From assembly GCA_014379405.1 (NCBI GenBank), contig JACMLU010000018.1, forward strand, positions 362,916-426,915: a stretch of 64,000 bases of DNA, in the 5' to 3' direction. The DNA comes from Flavobacterium sp. (lineage in GTDB: Bacteria; Bacteroidota; Bacteroidia; Flavobacteriales; Flavobacteriaceae). The position numbers and the translations under genes were made by a program. The notes under the pieces are model-generated. The model ran no database searches and was not told where the DNA came from. It worked only from the letters and a program-made list of their open reading frames with translations. Below are positions 17,311-25,322 of the stretch, in pieces (position 1 is the stretch's first letter; each line of letters starts with the position of its first letter).

Positions 17311-17733
17311 TTAGAACCACAAATTCCAAGGAATTCTACTCAAGATAAGCACTAATCCCAAACCGTAAAAAATAGAAAATGTCTTGAATTTAGATTCACT
17401 CGAGGTTAGTTTTTTATGTTTCGACCAACCAATAGTAATCAATACTATACCAATGATATTAATAAGCGGATGCTCTAACGAAGTTAATCTTAAGGCTGCA
17501 TCTTTCATTTGTCCAAATGCAGAAAACCCCAATGGTGAAACAAAATAAACAATAAATCCAATTAACAATTGAGTGTGTATTGCAGCCAAGGCAAATAGTG
17601 CAATCTTCCTGTCTTTCTCAGTAAATTCTTTTTTAGAAGATAATCCAATAATTGAATTAATAACAGCTACCACTAATAATAATAATGCTAAATAAGCCCA
17701 GCCAGAATGCAGTTTTTGAACGATTTCGTACAT
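17311..17733 (-). CDS. Small four-helix integral membrane protein, function unknown
   Basis: A 140-residue membrane protein with four hydrophobic segments (about residues 12-30, 45-64, 84-102 and 117-135). I choose the ATG at 17733 (MYEIVQKLHSGWAYLALLLL) because a longer ORF to 17793 would start inside the terminator of the upstream TonB receptor gene. Conserved-looking His residues lie in KLHSGWAYL (9), AAIHTQLLIG (51) and LEHPLINIIG (87), an arrangement reminiscent of cytochrome b-like heme proteins, but this is only suggestive. Similar proteins are sometimes mislabelled as ribosomal protein L27; it is clearly not ribosomal. Confidence 0.75.
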   Translation of the reverse strand: MYEIVQKLHSGWAYLALLLLVVAVINSIIGLSSKKEFTEKDRKIALFALAAIHTQLLIGFIVYFVSPLGFSAFGQMKDAALRLTSLEHPLINIIGIVLITIGWSKHKKLTSSESKFKTFSIFYGLGLVLILSRIPWNLWF

Positions 17734-17775
17734 AAAATAAGTTTTTGTTTTAACAAATATAAATAAAAAAAGCTG

Positions 17776-17813
17776 AAAAAAAAACGGCATCACTTTAGAA
17801 GTGATGCCGTTTT
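17776..17813 (-). terminator. Intrinsic terminator of the TonB receptor gene
   Basis: On the minus strand AAAACGGCATCAC pairs with GTGATGCCGTTTT around a 7-nt loop and is followed by nine T. This is one of the strongest terminators in the window. Confidence 0.9.
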
Positions 17814-17832
17814 GTCATTATTTTATTTCCTT

Positions 17833-20631
17833 TTAGAAATTGTAACGCAAACTAAAGTTCCAAGTTCTTCCAAATCCGAAGAATACTTGATTCGCTGTTG
17901 CTACACCATTGTAAACCCTCCCTGTTGACTCATAAGTTCCTAATGCTGGATTAGTAGAACTTACATTATCTGATGCAAAAATATTGGTTCTTGATTCAGA
18001 AATATAAACTTCATCCAAAACGTTGTTCACATTCAATCTGAAATTAACTGAATTGGATCCATTTTTACCGACCAACATTTTGTATGAGAATCCAGCATCC
18101 ATCAATCCATAAGAAGGTAATTCTAACGCTCCTTTATTCGTTGCAGATGAAAAATTTGCTGGATTAATTGACGCATACAGATTATCTTGAAATCTGTAAT
18201 TTGCATCAAGCCACACTCTGGTAACAACTTCATATCTAGCACCAAAAGAAGCTGTCATTTGAGCTGCATCACCCACTTTTACATCATCTAAATACAATGT
18301 GGTTGAAGTTCCACCAGCAATTGCTTCGTTATTAGCATCGTATCTATTACTGATACTTGTTCCATCATATCTCCAATCACCATAAGAAAACATTGCATTA
18401 AGATTTAATTTTGGCATTGGTTTAGCATTTAACTCAAGTTCTACACCTGAGTGAATTTCAGTAATACCTGTAAAATCATAGTAACCACCAACGTTAGTAG
18501 CATCTGAATCATTAGATCTTTGGTTTCTGTCTTTCCAAGAAGTATAGTATAAATTTACTTTTGCATTAAATATAGAAGATTGGAAACCATATCCAGCTTC
18601 AATACCTAATATTTTTTCGTTAACTAAATTTCCAGCAACAACCGATTTCTGGTTTGGATAAACTGCATTAAAAAATGGTTGCTTGGAGTAGTATCCTGAA
18701 TTACCAAATACATTGTGCTGCTCGTTGATATTATAATTAACACCACCTTTTATGTTTCCACCTAAAATATTTTCAAAATCCGGTTTTTGCAAAGGGTCAG
18801 AATCTAGATATTGGAAAAAATCTTCTCTTTGAAATCCTTGTTGTGAAACTGCTCCTTGTAGAAATGCAGATAAATTATCCTTAGAATATTCTAATTGGGT
18901 AAAGGCGCCAAGCCATCTTACATTTCCGTTATTGTTATACTCAATTTTTTCTTGATCCTTAACGTCTGTCCAAGGATTTAAACTTGCTGAAGCAGAATAA
19001 GTTTCATATAAAGTTCTAATAGGATTGTTTACATCATTAGCAACATAAGTTCCAGGAACTGGCGTATTTGAAGTAGCTAAATTAGCTTGATATCCATCAG
19101 CGCCTAATCTATCATTTACAATTCTAAAGTGATAGCCTGTATAAGTTCTGGCATCAATACCAAAATCAAGAATTAAATTTTCCGATAATTTTGTGTTTAA
19201 ATTGATAACCGCACCATACCAGTCATGAGAATTAATTGATGATCTTCTTGTAAAACCTGTTGATCTACTTGTAATGTACTGACCTCCTGTTGGAACTAAA
19301 TTTGATGGCCCAGTAATAGCGGTAGTTGCTTCTCTAGTGGCGGCTGAATATGTTCCTGTATTATAGGCATAAAAATCATTAAAGGGAACTAAACCATTAG
19401 CAGTTTTATAACTAAAAGGACTTCTTCCGATGTTTCCTGTTCCACCACCACGACCCCAGGATGCATAGAATACAGAACCTAATTTCATTTTATCATTGAT
19501 TTTATAATCCCAGTTTAATGACATTACAGGTTTGTGATAATAATTTCTGGTCCAGGCAAATTCCTCTCCTTTTAAATAACCCCAGTCAGAGCTGTATTTG
19601 ATGTTTGGTTCGCCATTGCTACCATATTTTATATAATCTGACAATGGATTTGCAAAACTTCTTTGATTATGCCATTGTGGAGCTCCGGTAAAAGTAAATT
19701 GAAAATCATGTTTATCATTAGGTTTGTATCCAAAGGCAATATAATAATTCTTGCCTTCAAATTTAGTTCCATCAACATATCCATCTCCAGTTGTAGAGCT
19801 CAATAAAACAGAGGTAGAAAAACCATTTTTCATAACTCCAGTATTGTACGAACCTTGCACTTTCAAATAATCAGCATTTCCAAAAGAACTTGAAACTGAA
19901 CCACCTTCTTTCATATCAGAAGTTCTAGTTACAACATTTATTGTCCCACCTACAGAAGCAATAGCCAATTTTGAAGAACCCAACCCTCTTTGTACCTGCA
20001 TAGCAGAGGTAACATCAGACAATCCAGCCCAGTTACTCCAGAAAACAGCTCCATTTTCCATATCATTAACTGGAACTCCATTAATCATAATTGCTATGTT
20101 TTTTTGTTCGAAACCACGAATGTTGATTCTTGAATCACCAAAACCACCTCCTTGTTTAGTTACATATACAGAAGGAGTAGTGGCTAAAATTTCAGGGAAT
20201 TCTTGAGTTCCTAATTTTTCTTGTATTTCGGCAGCTTTTATAGTCGAAACTGCAACAGGCGTTTTTCTGTCTTTTGCAATATCTATAACACCAGATGTGA
20301 TCACAACTTCATTTAATTCACTTGAATTATTAGTCAAAACTATTGTCCCCAAATCTGTAGTTCCTCCATTTGAAACAGTGAATTTAATTGTTGTGACATC
20401 ATAACCAATAAAAGAAATTACTACTTCACCTGATGTAGTCGTAGTATTAATAGAAAATTTACCGTCAAAATCAGCCGAAGTTCCAATTTTTGACCCTTTG
20501 ATGGCAACGTTTGCTCCTGGTAAAGAGTTTTGTCCATCAGTGATTGTTCCCGTGATTTTCCCTTGTGAAAATACTGTCGAAACCATCATAAACAGTAATC
20601 CAGAAAGTAACCAATTTTTCATTGTTTTCAT
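17833..20631 (-). CDS. TonB-dependent outer-membrane receptor
   Basis: A 932-residue TonB-dependent receptor. A signal peptide (MKTMKNWLLSGLLFMMVSTV) is followed by a carboxypeptidase-like regulatory domain (about 24-110, GKITGTITDGQNSLPGANV). The plug domain (about 125-240) contains RINIRGFEQKNIAIMINGVP and GSSKLAIASVGGTINVVTR. The rest is a 22-strand barrel ending in the aromatic WNFSLRYNF. I start at ATG 20631; an in-frame ATG at 20670 would add 13 residues before the signal. No SusD-like partner is adjacent, so a glycan system is not supported; iron or another nutrient is possible. Single-gene transcript with its own terminator. Confidence 0.9.
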   Translation of the reverse strand: MKTMKNWLLSGLLFMMVSTVFSQGKITGTITDGQNSLPGANVAIKGSKIGTSADFDGKFSINTTTTSGEVVISFIGYDVTTIKFTVSNGGTTDLGTIVLTNNSSELNEVVITSGVIDIAKDRKTPVAVSTIKAAEIQEKLGTQEFPEILATTPSVYVTKQGGGFGDSRINIRGFEQKNIAIMINGVPVNDMENGAVFWSNWAGLSDVTSAMQVQRGLGSSKLAIASVGGTINVVTRTSDMKEGGSVSSSFGNADYLKVQGSYNTGVMKNGFSTSVLLSSTTGDGYVDGTKFEGKNYYIAFGYKPNDKHDFQFTFTGAPQWHNQRSFANPLSDYIKYGSNGEPNIKYSSDWGYLKGEEFAWTRNYYHKPVMSLNWDYKINDKMKLGSVFYASWGRGGGTGNIGRSPFSYKTANGLVPFNDFYAYNTGTYSAATREATTAITGPSNLVPTGGQYITSRSTGFTRRSSINSHDWYGAVINLNTKLSENLILDFGIDARTYTGYHFRIVNDRLGADGYQANLATSNTPVPGTYVANDVNNPIRTLYETYSASASLNPWTDVKDQEKIEYNNNGNVRWLGAFTQLEYSKDNLSAFLQGAVSQQGFQREDFFQYLDSDPLQKPDFENILGGNIKGGVNYNINEQHNVFGNSGYYSKQPFFNAVYPNQKSVVAGNLVNEKILGIEAGYGFQSSIFNAKVNLYYTSWKDRNQRSNDSDATNVGGYYDFTGITEIHSGVELELNAKPMPKLNLNAMFSYGDWRYDGTSISNRYDANNEAIAGGTSTTLYLDDVKVGDAAQMTASFGARYEVVTRVWLDANYRFQDNLYASINPANFSSATNKGALELPSYGLMDAGFSYKMLVGKNGSNSVNFRLNVNNVLDEVYISESRTNIFASDNVSSTNPALGTYESTGRVYNGVATANQVFFGFGRTWNFSLRYNF

Positions 20632-20958
20632 TATTGTTATGTTTAGTAGTTTTTGGCAAAATTCTAACATTTAAACGATAAAAACGTTAATGAAATGTTA
20701 ATAAAATTAATTTTGATAACAGATTGTTAACAAATATCACTTTTAGATTAAAATTTGTTAAAAATACACAATCGTAAATAGCTATATTTCAGTAACATAC
20801 ACTTAATAGCTTGAAAAACAATGGTTAATAAATAATTGCCATATTTGAACTGCTAAAAAAAAATTAAGATGAATTTACATAAAAAAACCTTGATTTTTCA
20901 CAAAATCAAGGTTTTCAGTGCATTTATGATAACGTTTTCGTGTAAACGAAATCGAATC
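20632..20958. other. Upstream region of the TonB receptor, AT-rich
   Basis: A 327-bp gap between the receptor start and the pgi stop. It holds the pgi terminator (20881-20915) and an AACGTTTTCGT word with a nearby TAAACG (about 20933-20950). The remaining 200 bases are very AT-rich with many TTAAC/GTTAAT words. I find no exact TAnnTTTG -7 element for the receptor and no ORF. Confidence 0.5.
20881..20915 (-). terminator. Intrinsic terminator of pgi
   Basis: AAAACCTTGATTTT and AAAATCAAGGTTTT pair perfectly around a 4-nt loop; T runs on the minus strand follow the pgi stop at 20959. Confidence 0.85.
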
Positions 20959-22602
20959 TTATTTATTCTTCAAAAAATATTTTAACAAAAACTCTGTTGA
21001 ACTGTCGTGAGAATTAACTTTTTCAGAATGTATTTCATCAAGAATTGAATTGGCTAATTGTTTACCTAATTCAACTCCCCATTGGTCATAACTAAAGATA
21101 TTCCAAATAATTCCTTGAACAAAAATCTTGTGCTCATATAAAGCCACCAAAGAACCTAAAGTTTTAGGTGTTAATTTCTGTATTAGAATGGTATTAGTCG
21201 GCTTGTTTCCACTGAATACTTTGAAAGGTAAAAGATACTTAGCTTTCTCTTCTGAAAGCCCTTGCTTGTCGAATTCGGCCTGCACTTGCCCCTCGGTTTT
21301 ACCGTTCATCAAGGCTTCAGTTTGCGCAAAAAAGTTCGACATCAATTTATTATGATGAACTTCGTTTCCGTACAATGGTTTTACAAATCCAATAAAATCC
21401 GTTGGAATCAACTTAGTTCCCTGGTGAATCAATTGAAAGAAGGCGTGTTGCGAATTGGTTCCCGGTTCTCCCCAGATAATCGTCCCAGTTTGATAATCGA
21501 CTGGTTTGCCGTCACGTCCAACGCTTTTTCCGTTGCTTTCCATTGTTCCTTGTTGCAAGTAAGGCGCCAATTTTTGCAAATATTGAGTGTAAGGAATCAA
21601 GGCTTCACTTTCGGCACCAAAAAAGTTGTTGTACCAAATACTCAACAAAGCCAAAACCACGGGAATATTTTCATCGAAATCAGCTGTTTTGAAATGCTCG
21701 TCCATTTCATTGGCACCAGCCAATAATTCATCATAATTATCAAAACCAACCGCCAAACTTATCGAAAGACCCACGGCACTCCAAAGAGAAAAACGTCCTC
21801 CGACCCAATCCCACATTGGAAACACATTATCAGGGTTTATTCCAAATTCGGTTACTTTTTGAAGATTAGTAGAAACTGCCACAAAATGTTTGGCAACATC
21901 TTCTTGCGAAGCCGATTTCAAGAACCATTCTTTGATAGTTTCTGAATTGGTCAATGTTTCTTGGGTAGTAAATGTTTTGGAAACAATTACAAAAAGTGTC
22001 GTTTCTGGATTTAGTTTTTTAATAACTTCGTTTACGTGATCCCCATCAACATTCGAAACAAAATGAACATTCAAGTGATTTTTGTAATACTGCAAAGCTT
22101 CGACAACCATTACTGGCCCAAGATCTGAACCACCAATTCCGATATTGACAATATCTGTAAATGCTTTTCCTGTAAATCCTTTTCTAGATCCACTAACTAC
22201 ATCATTGGTGAAGTTTTTGATTTTGTTTTTTACCTCGAAAACCTCTGGAATTACGTTTACTCCATCAACTTTTATGATTGCAGACTCTTTTGCTCGTAAA
22301 GCAGTATGCAAAACGGCTCGATTCTCCGTTTGATTAATGATGTCACCACCAAAATATTGGGCAATTGCCTCTTTTAAATGTACTTCTTTTGCCAGTTCGA
22401 GCAACAAACTCATAGTTTCCTGATCGATAATGTTTTTAGAGTAATCAACTAGGAAATCATTCCATTGAAAGTTAAATTTCGTTGTTCTTGTAGTATCATT
22501 TGCAAACATTTCCTTCATTGAAGCAGTATTCATTTCCTGAAAATGCTTCTGAAGATTTCGCCAAGCTAATGTTGTTGTGGGATTTGTGTTTTGTAATGCC
22601 AT
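20959..22602 (-). CDS. pgi: Glucose-6-phosphate isomerase
   Basis: A 547-residue phosphoglucose isomerase interconverting glucose-6-phosphate and fructose-6-phosphate. Signature regions are intact: [16 protein letters not shown] near residue 150 (phosphate binding), [13 protein letters not shown] near 265, the catalytic Glu region [16 protein letters not shown] near 345, and the second PROSITE-like block [16 protein letters not shown] near 505 with the catalytic Lys. Length matches the long PGI family of proteobacteria and eukaryotes. It stands as a single gene, with its start ATG at 22602. Confidence 0.97.
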   Translation of the reverse strand: MALQNTNPTTTLAWRNLQKHFQEMNTASMKEMFANDTTRTTKFNFQWNDFLVDYSKNIIDQETMSLLLELAKEVHLKEAIAQYFGGDIINQTENRAVLHTALRAKESAIIKVDGVNVIPEVFEVKNKIKNFTNDVVSGSRKGFTGKAFTDIVNIGIGGSDLGPVMVVEALQYYKNHLNVHFVSNVDGDHVNEVIKKLNPETTLFVIVSKTFTTQETLTNSETIKEWFLKSASQEDVAKHFVAVSTNLQKVTEFGINPDNVFPMWDWVGGRFSLWSAVGLSISLAVGFDNYDELLAGANEMDEHFKTADFDENIPVVLALLSIWYNNFFGAESEALIPYTQYLQKLAPYLQQGTMESNGKSVGRDGKPVDYQTGTIIWGEPGTNSQHAFFQLIHQGTKLIPTDFIGFVKPLYGNEVHHNKLMSNFFAQTEALMNGKTEGQVQAEFDKQGLSEEKAKYLLPFKVFSGNKPTNTILIQKLTPKTLGSLVALYEHKIFVQGIIWNIFSYDQWGVELGKQLANSILDEIHSEKVNSHDSSTEFLLKYFLKNK

Positions 22603-22752
22603 TGCTATTGTTGTTTTTAATAGTTGTAAATTTACACTTAGTTTTCAAAATAAAAATGCTTTTAGAATCAATAAACTTATTTTTTTGAACTATAACCTTG
22701 TAGTTAAGTATATTGATTTGGTTTGAGCGAATCCTGCAGCAATTATTTCGAA

Positions 22753-23970
22753 CTACAATTTCGCCACGCTGTCCAACTCTCGTTTTAACGGCTTCATTTG
22801 TATCATAAATCGAGGTAAATTTTTGCTATCCATAGGCTGGGAATTGGGCAGCTTTAACCGTAATGCATCTACTTGAACCCCATTTTTCCAAAATCGATAA
22901 CACACATGCGGTCCTGTTGCCAAACCTGTACTTCCAACTTTACCGATTATCGCACCTTGGGTCACTCTTTGCCCTCTACGAACCAATATTTTAGACATAT
23001 GTAAATATTGTGTCGAATAGGTTTTGTCATGTTTTACTTTTACAAAATTTCCGTTTCCTGCTGTATATCCTGTTTGCTCTACAATACCAGATGCCGTTGT
23101 CATAATTGGCGTTCCTCTTGGCGCAGCATAATCGGTTCCTTTGTGGGCTTTCCAAATCATTTGCACGGGATGAAATCTGTTTTTAGTGAAATGCGAAGTG
23201 ATATTTACGAACTTTAATGGAGATTTCAAGAAAAAATTCTTGAGTGCTTTTCCGTTTTCATCATAATAATCAAGTTTTCCAGAAGATTCGTTTTGAGCAA
23301 ATGGGAAAGCATAAATTAATTTTCCTTTGTATTCAAAAAAAGCTGCTTTTAAACTGTCTACTCCGTCATAAATGGTATCATCAATATATCGTTCGGTAAA
23401 AGTAATACCAAATTTATCTCCTTTTTTCAACTTGAAAAAATCAATGGACCAAGCATATACTTTTGTCAACTTATTGGCCAAAGCCGCATCAACACCATTC
23501 TTATTCAATGCCTCAGACAAGGAACCATCTAATTCTCCGGCGATTGTTCTTTGTTTGAAACGGATGGGTCTTGTTATTTTGGAAACCGAAACCGAATCTC
23601 TAAAATCTATTACATAATAACTGCCTCTATCAGGCTGATAAACCAAAACCTGTAGTTTTTTATATCGATCTTTTGAACGCAATAAAGTAAATGCTTTTCC
23701 AATTCTAATGGTCCTCACATCAAAGGTATCTTTAACTTTTGCGATGATGTCATAGACTTTTTTATCACCAAGATTTTGATCTTCGATTATACTTCCAAAA
23801 GTATCTCCTCTTTGTATTGTGTCTTGAAGGACATTATAATCGTTAAAATTAAAACCAAATTGTTCTATTCTTGGTTGGGGATTTTGATCTGGAATTACGC
23901 TCAAGGTTTCCGTTTTATTACACGAAAAAACTAAAAATAAAACGAGAAAAAGTAGGGATACTTGTTTCAA
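22753..23970 (-). CDS. M23-family metallopeptidase lipoprotein
   Basis: A 405-residue LytM/M23 peptidase, probably trimming peptidoglycan cross-links at the periplasmic side. The N-terminus MKQVSLLFLVLFLVFSCNK is a lipoprotein signal with lipobox Cys. This requires a TTG start at 23970; another TTG at 23988 (MHNTYIL) is also possible, and no ATG fits. An OapA/LysM-like region covers about 50-230, then the M23 domain: HKGTDYAAPRGTPI near 283 (HxxxD zinc motif), QYLHMSKI near 325 and ATGPHVCYRFWKNG near 355. The last motif is normally HxH; here it reads HVC, so one zinc ligand would be Cys if the site is intact. Confidence 0.87.
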   Translation of the reverse strand: MKQVSLLFLVLFLVFSCNKTETLSVIPDQNPQPRIEQFGFNFNDYNVLQDTIQRGDTFGSIIEDQNLGDKKVYDIIAKVKDTFDVRTIRIGKAFTLLRSKDRYKKLQVLVYQPDRGSYYVIDFRDSVSVSKITRPIRFKQRTIAGELDGSLSEALNKNGVDAALANKLTKVYAWSIDFFKLKKGDKFGITFTERYIDDTIYDGVDSLKAAFFEYKGKLIYAFPFAQNESSGKLDYYDENGKALKNFFLKSPLKFVNITSHFTKNRFHPVQMIWKAHKGTDYAAPRGTPIMTTASGIVEQTGYTAGNGNFVKVKHDKTYSTQYLHMSKILVRRGQRVTQGAIIGKVGSTGLATGPHVCYRFWKNGVQVDALRLKLPNSQPMDSKNLPRFMIQMKPLKRELDSVAKL

Positions 23971-24074
23971 AATGTATGTATTATGCAATTAAATATAATT
24001 TTAAATAGTCGATTTGATGTTTTATGTTCAATCAAAACAGACTATTCTTTTAAACTCATTTATCAAAATTCAAA

Positions 24075-24860
24075 TTATAACCTTCGTTTATTAGACATAA
24101 TTTTAAACGGATGTTTCAATCCCTTAAATTCCTCCAAATCTGCTTTGATTGAACCAACAACAAGGTTTGCTTTTATTCGAACTGGCAATTTATTGTCATC
24201 GTTTGTTATCCAAATGGTTAGACTTTCTTCTTCCTTGAAAACCCTTCCGGATTGTACTAATGGACGAAAAACCATCGTTGAAACAACTCCAAATTTAGTG
24301 GTAATATCCTCACGACCTATATATTTTAACCTAAATTTTGTAGTTTCATTATCAAAAAACATATCAATGGCAATAGAATCTCCAGGATTTATTTTGTCTA
24401 TACTTGGATAATTCCTCAAATAATAAAAGGCAGACAATATGTCTTGGGTGTTTTTGGGAACAATAAATGTTTTTTCGGTTTTGTGTTTATAATCTTTTAC
24501 GCGAACCTTGTTTTCTGAAGTATTAAAAAAACCTTCTTGGTTTTTAGTATAACCACCCTCATTAATTTTCCTGACATACTTATAAGGGTTTCCAGATTCC
24601 TTGTCTATGTAGCTTTCGTACAAATCTTCTACCTTAAAAAAAAACTTAGACATTCCAGTTGTGTAACCATTACCAACAACATGGAAAACTTTTTTGTTGT
24701 TTATCGTGGCATCTTTAACTTCCAAGGTGGCATAACCCGCATTTACAAACCCATAATGGATTCTAAATTTAAACCATTCTCCCACATCAAAAGCATCTTC
24801 TTTTTGAGAATCAAAACTTACAGTGGTTATAAATATAAATAATAAAATTATTTTTTTCAT
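24075..24860 (-). CDS. DUF3108-family exported protein
   Basis: A 261-residue exported protein, with a signal peptide of about 17 residues (MKKIILLFIFITTVSF). The body matches the DUF3108 pattern: FDVGEWFKFRIHYGFVNAGYATLEV near residue 24, then a KFFFKVEDLYESYIDKESG segment and LTIWITNDDNKLPVRIKANL near 215, a lipid-binding-like beta barrel related to LolA folds. Function in the envelope is not established. Start ATG at 24860. The candidate small RNA at 24918 ends just upstream of this gene in the same direction but has its own terminator. Confidence 0.82.
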   Translation of the reverse strand: MKKIILLFIFITTVSFDSQKEDAFDVGEWFKFRIHYGFVNAGYATLEVKDATINNKKVFHVVGNGYTTGMSKFFFKVEDLYESYIDKESGNPYKYVRKINEGGYTKNQEGFFNTSENKVRVKDYKHKTEKTFIVPKNTQDILSAFYYLRNYPSIDKINPGDSIAIDMFFDNETTKFRLKYIGREDITTKFGVVSTMVFRPLVQSGRVFKEEESLTIWITNDDNKLPVRIKANLVVGSIKADLEEFKGLKHPFKIMSNKRRL

Positions 24861-24917
24861 GTCTTTTTGGACTCTTTACTAACCGCTAATGCAAATTTTG
24901 TTCCAAATGTATTAAAA

Positions 24918-25026
24918 CAAAAAAACCCAGTCAAATAATGACTGAGTTTTATGCTATTAACTAACCAAAAAACATAAATTATGAAAATTTACATTTAATC
25001 AAGAAGGAAACCACCCCTTCTCTTTA
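24918..25026 (-). ncRNA. Candidate small RNA (about 108 nt) between the patatin and DUF3108 genes
   Basis: A minus-strand TATATTTG element (25033-25040) is followed by a stretch with no ORF. The predicted RNA has a 5' hairpin AGAAGG/CCTTCT, a second weak hairpin TTATG/CATAA whose loop contains GGTTAGTTAA, and a clear terminator (ACTCAGTCA/TGACTGGGT, then seven T). The order of hairpin, GGTTA-type loop and terminator parallels the candidate at 3803-3871. Function unknown. It could also be a leader attenuator for the DUF3108 gene, though 60 bp and a full terminator intervene. Confidence 0.5.
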
Positions 25027-25032
25027 CAGGTA

Positions 25033-25040
25033 CAAATATA
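25033..25040 (-). promoter_or_regulatory. -7 element of the 24918-25026 small RNA
   Basis: Minus-strand TATATTTG; a TTG lies 23 bp upstream at 25064-25066. From here to 25322 the 280-bp gap shows no other feature I can support. Confidence 0.45.
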
Positions 25041-25322
25041 ATTTAGGATTCAAGTTTTTTTAGCAAAAAAACAAAGTTTAACAGAACATTTACAAACGTG
25101 TCTGTTACATGATGGTTATTTTTTCACATTATATAAAAAAAAGTTTGTTTTTAAGTGTTCCTTTCAATAATCGCAATATAAAGATTGCTGTAAAAAAGGT
25201 AAAAACCTGCTTAAAACAAATACTTTTGATCCGATTTCCGAATGATTTTATTACTTTTTAATACTTTCCCGAATGATTTGTTGAAAACAGCCATTTAGAA
25301 AGCACCATTATTTGCTTCTTTT

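Noticed and set aside
17734..17793. N-terminal extension MMPFFFQLFLFIF of the membrane gene
   Set aside because: These codons lie in the T run and stem of the TonB receptor terminator; the ATG at 17733 is the better start.
17833..20631. SusC-type polysaccharide utilisation locus
   Set aside because: There is no SusD-like gene, glycoside hydrolase or sensor next to the receptor; neighbours are housekeeping genes.
20671..20880. Riboswitch or replication origin in the AT-rich gap before the TonB receptor
   Set aside because: No conserved riboswitch pairing, no clear DnaA boxes (TTATCCACA) and no dnaA/dnaN neighbourhood.
21262..21726. A 154-codon plus-strand frame
   Set aside because: It is opposite the intact pgi gene, whose motifs are clear; composition is that of an antisense shadow, with no promoter or leader.
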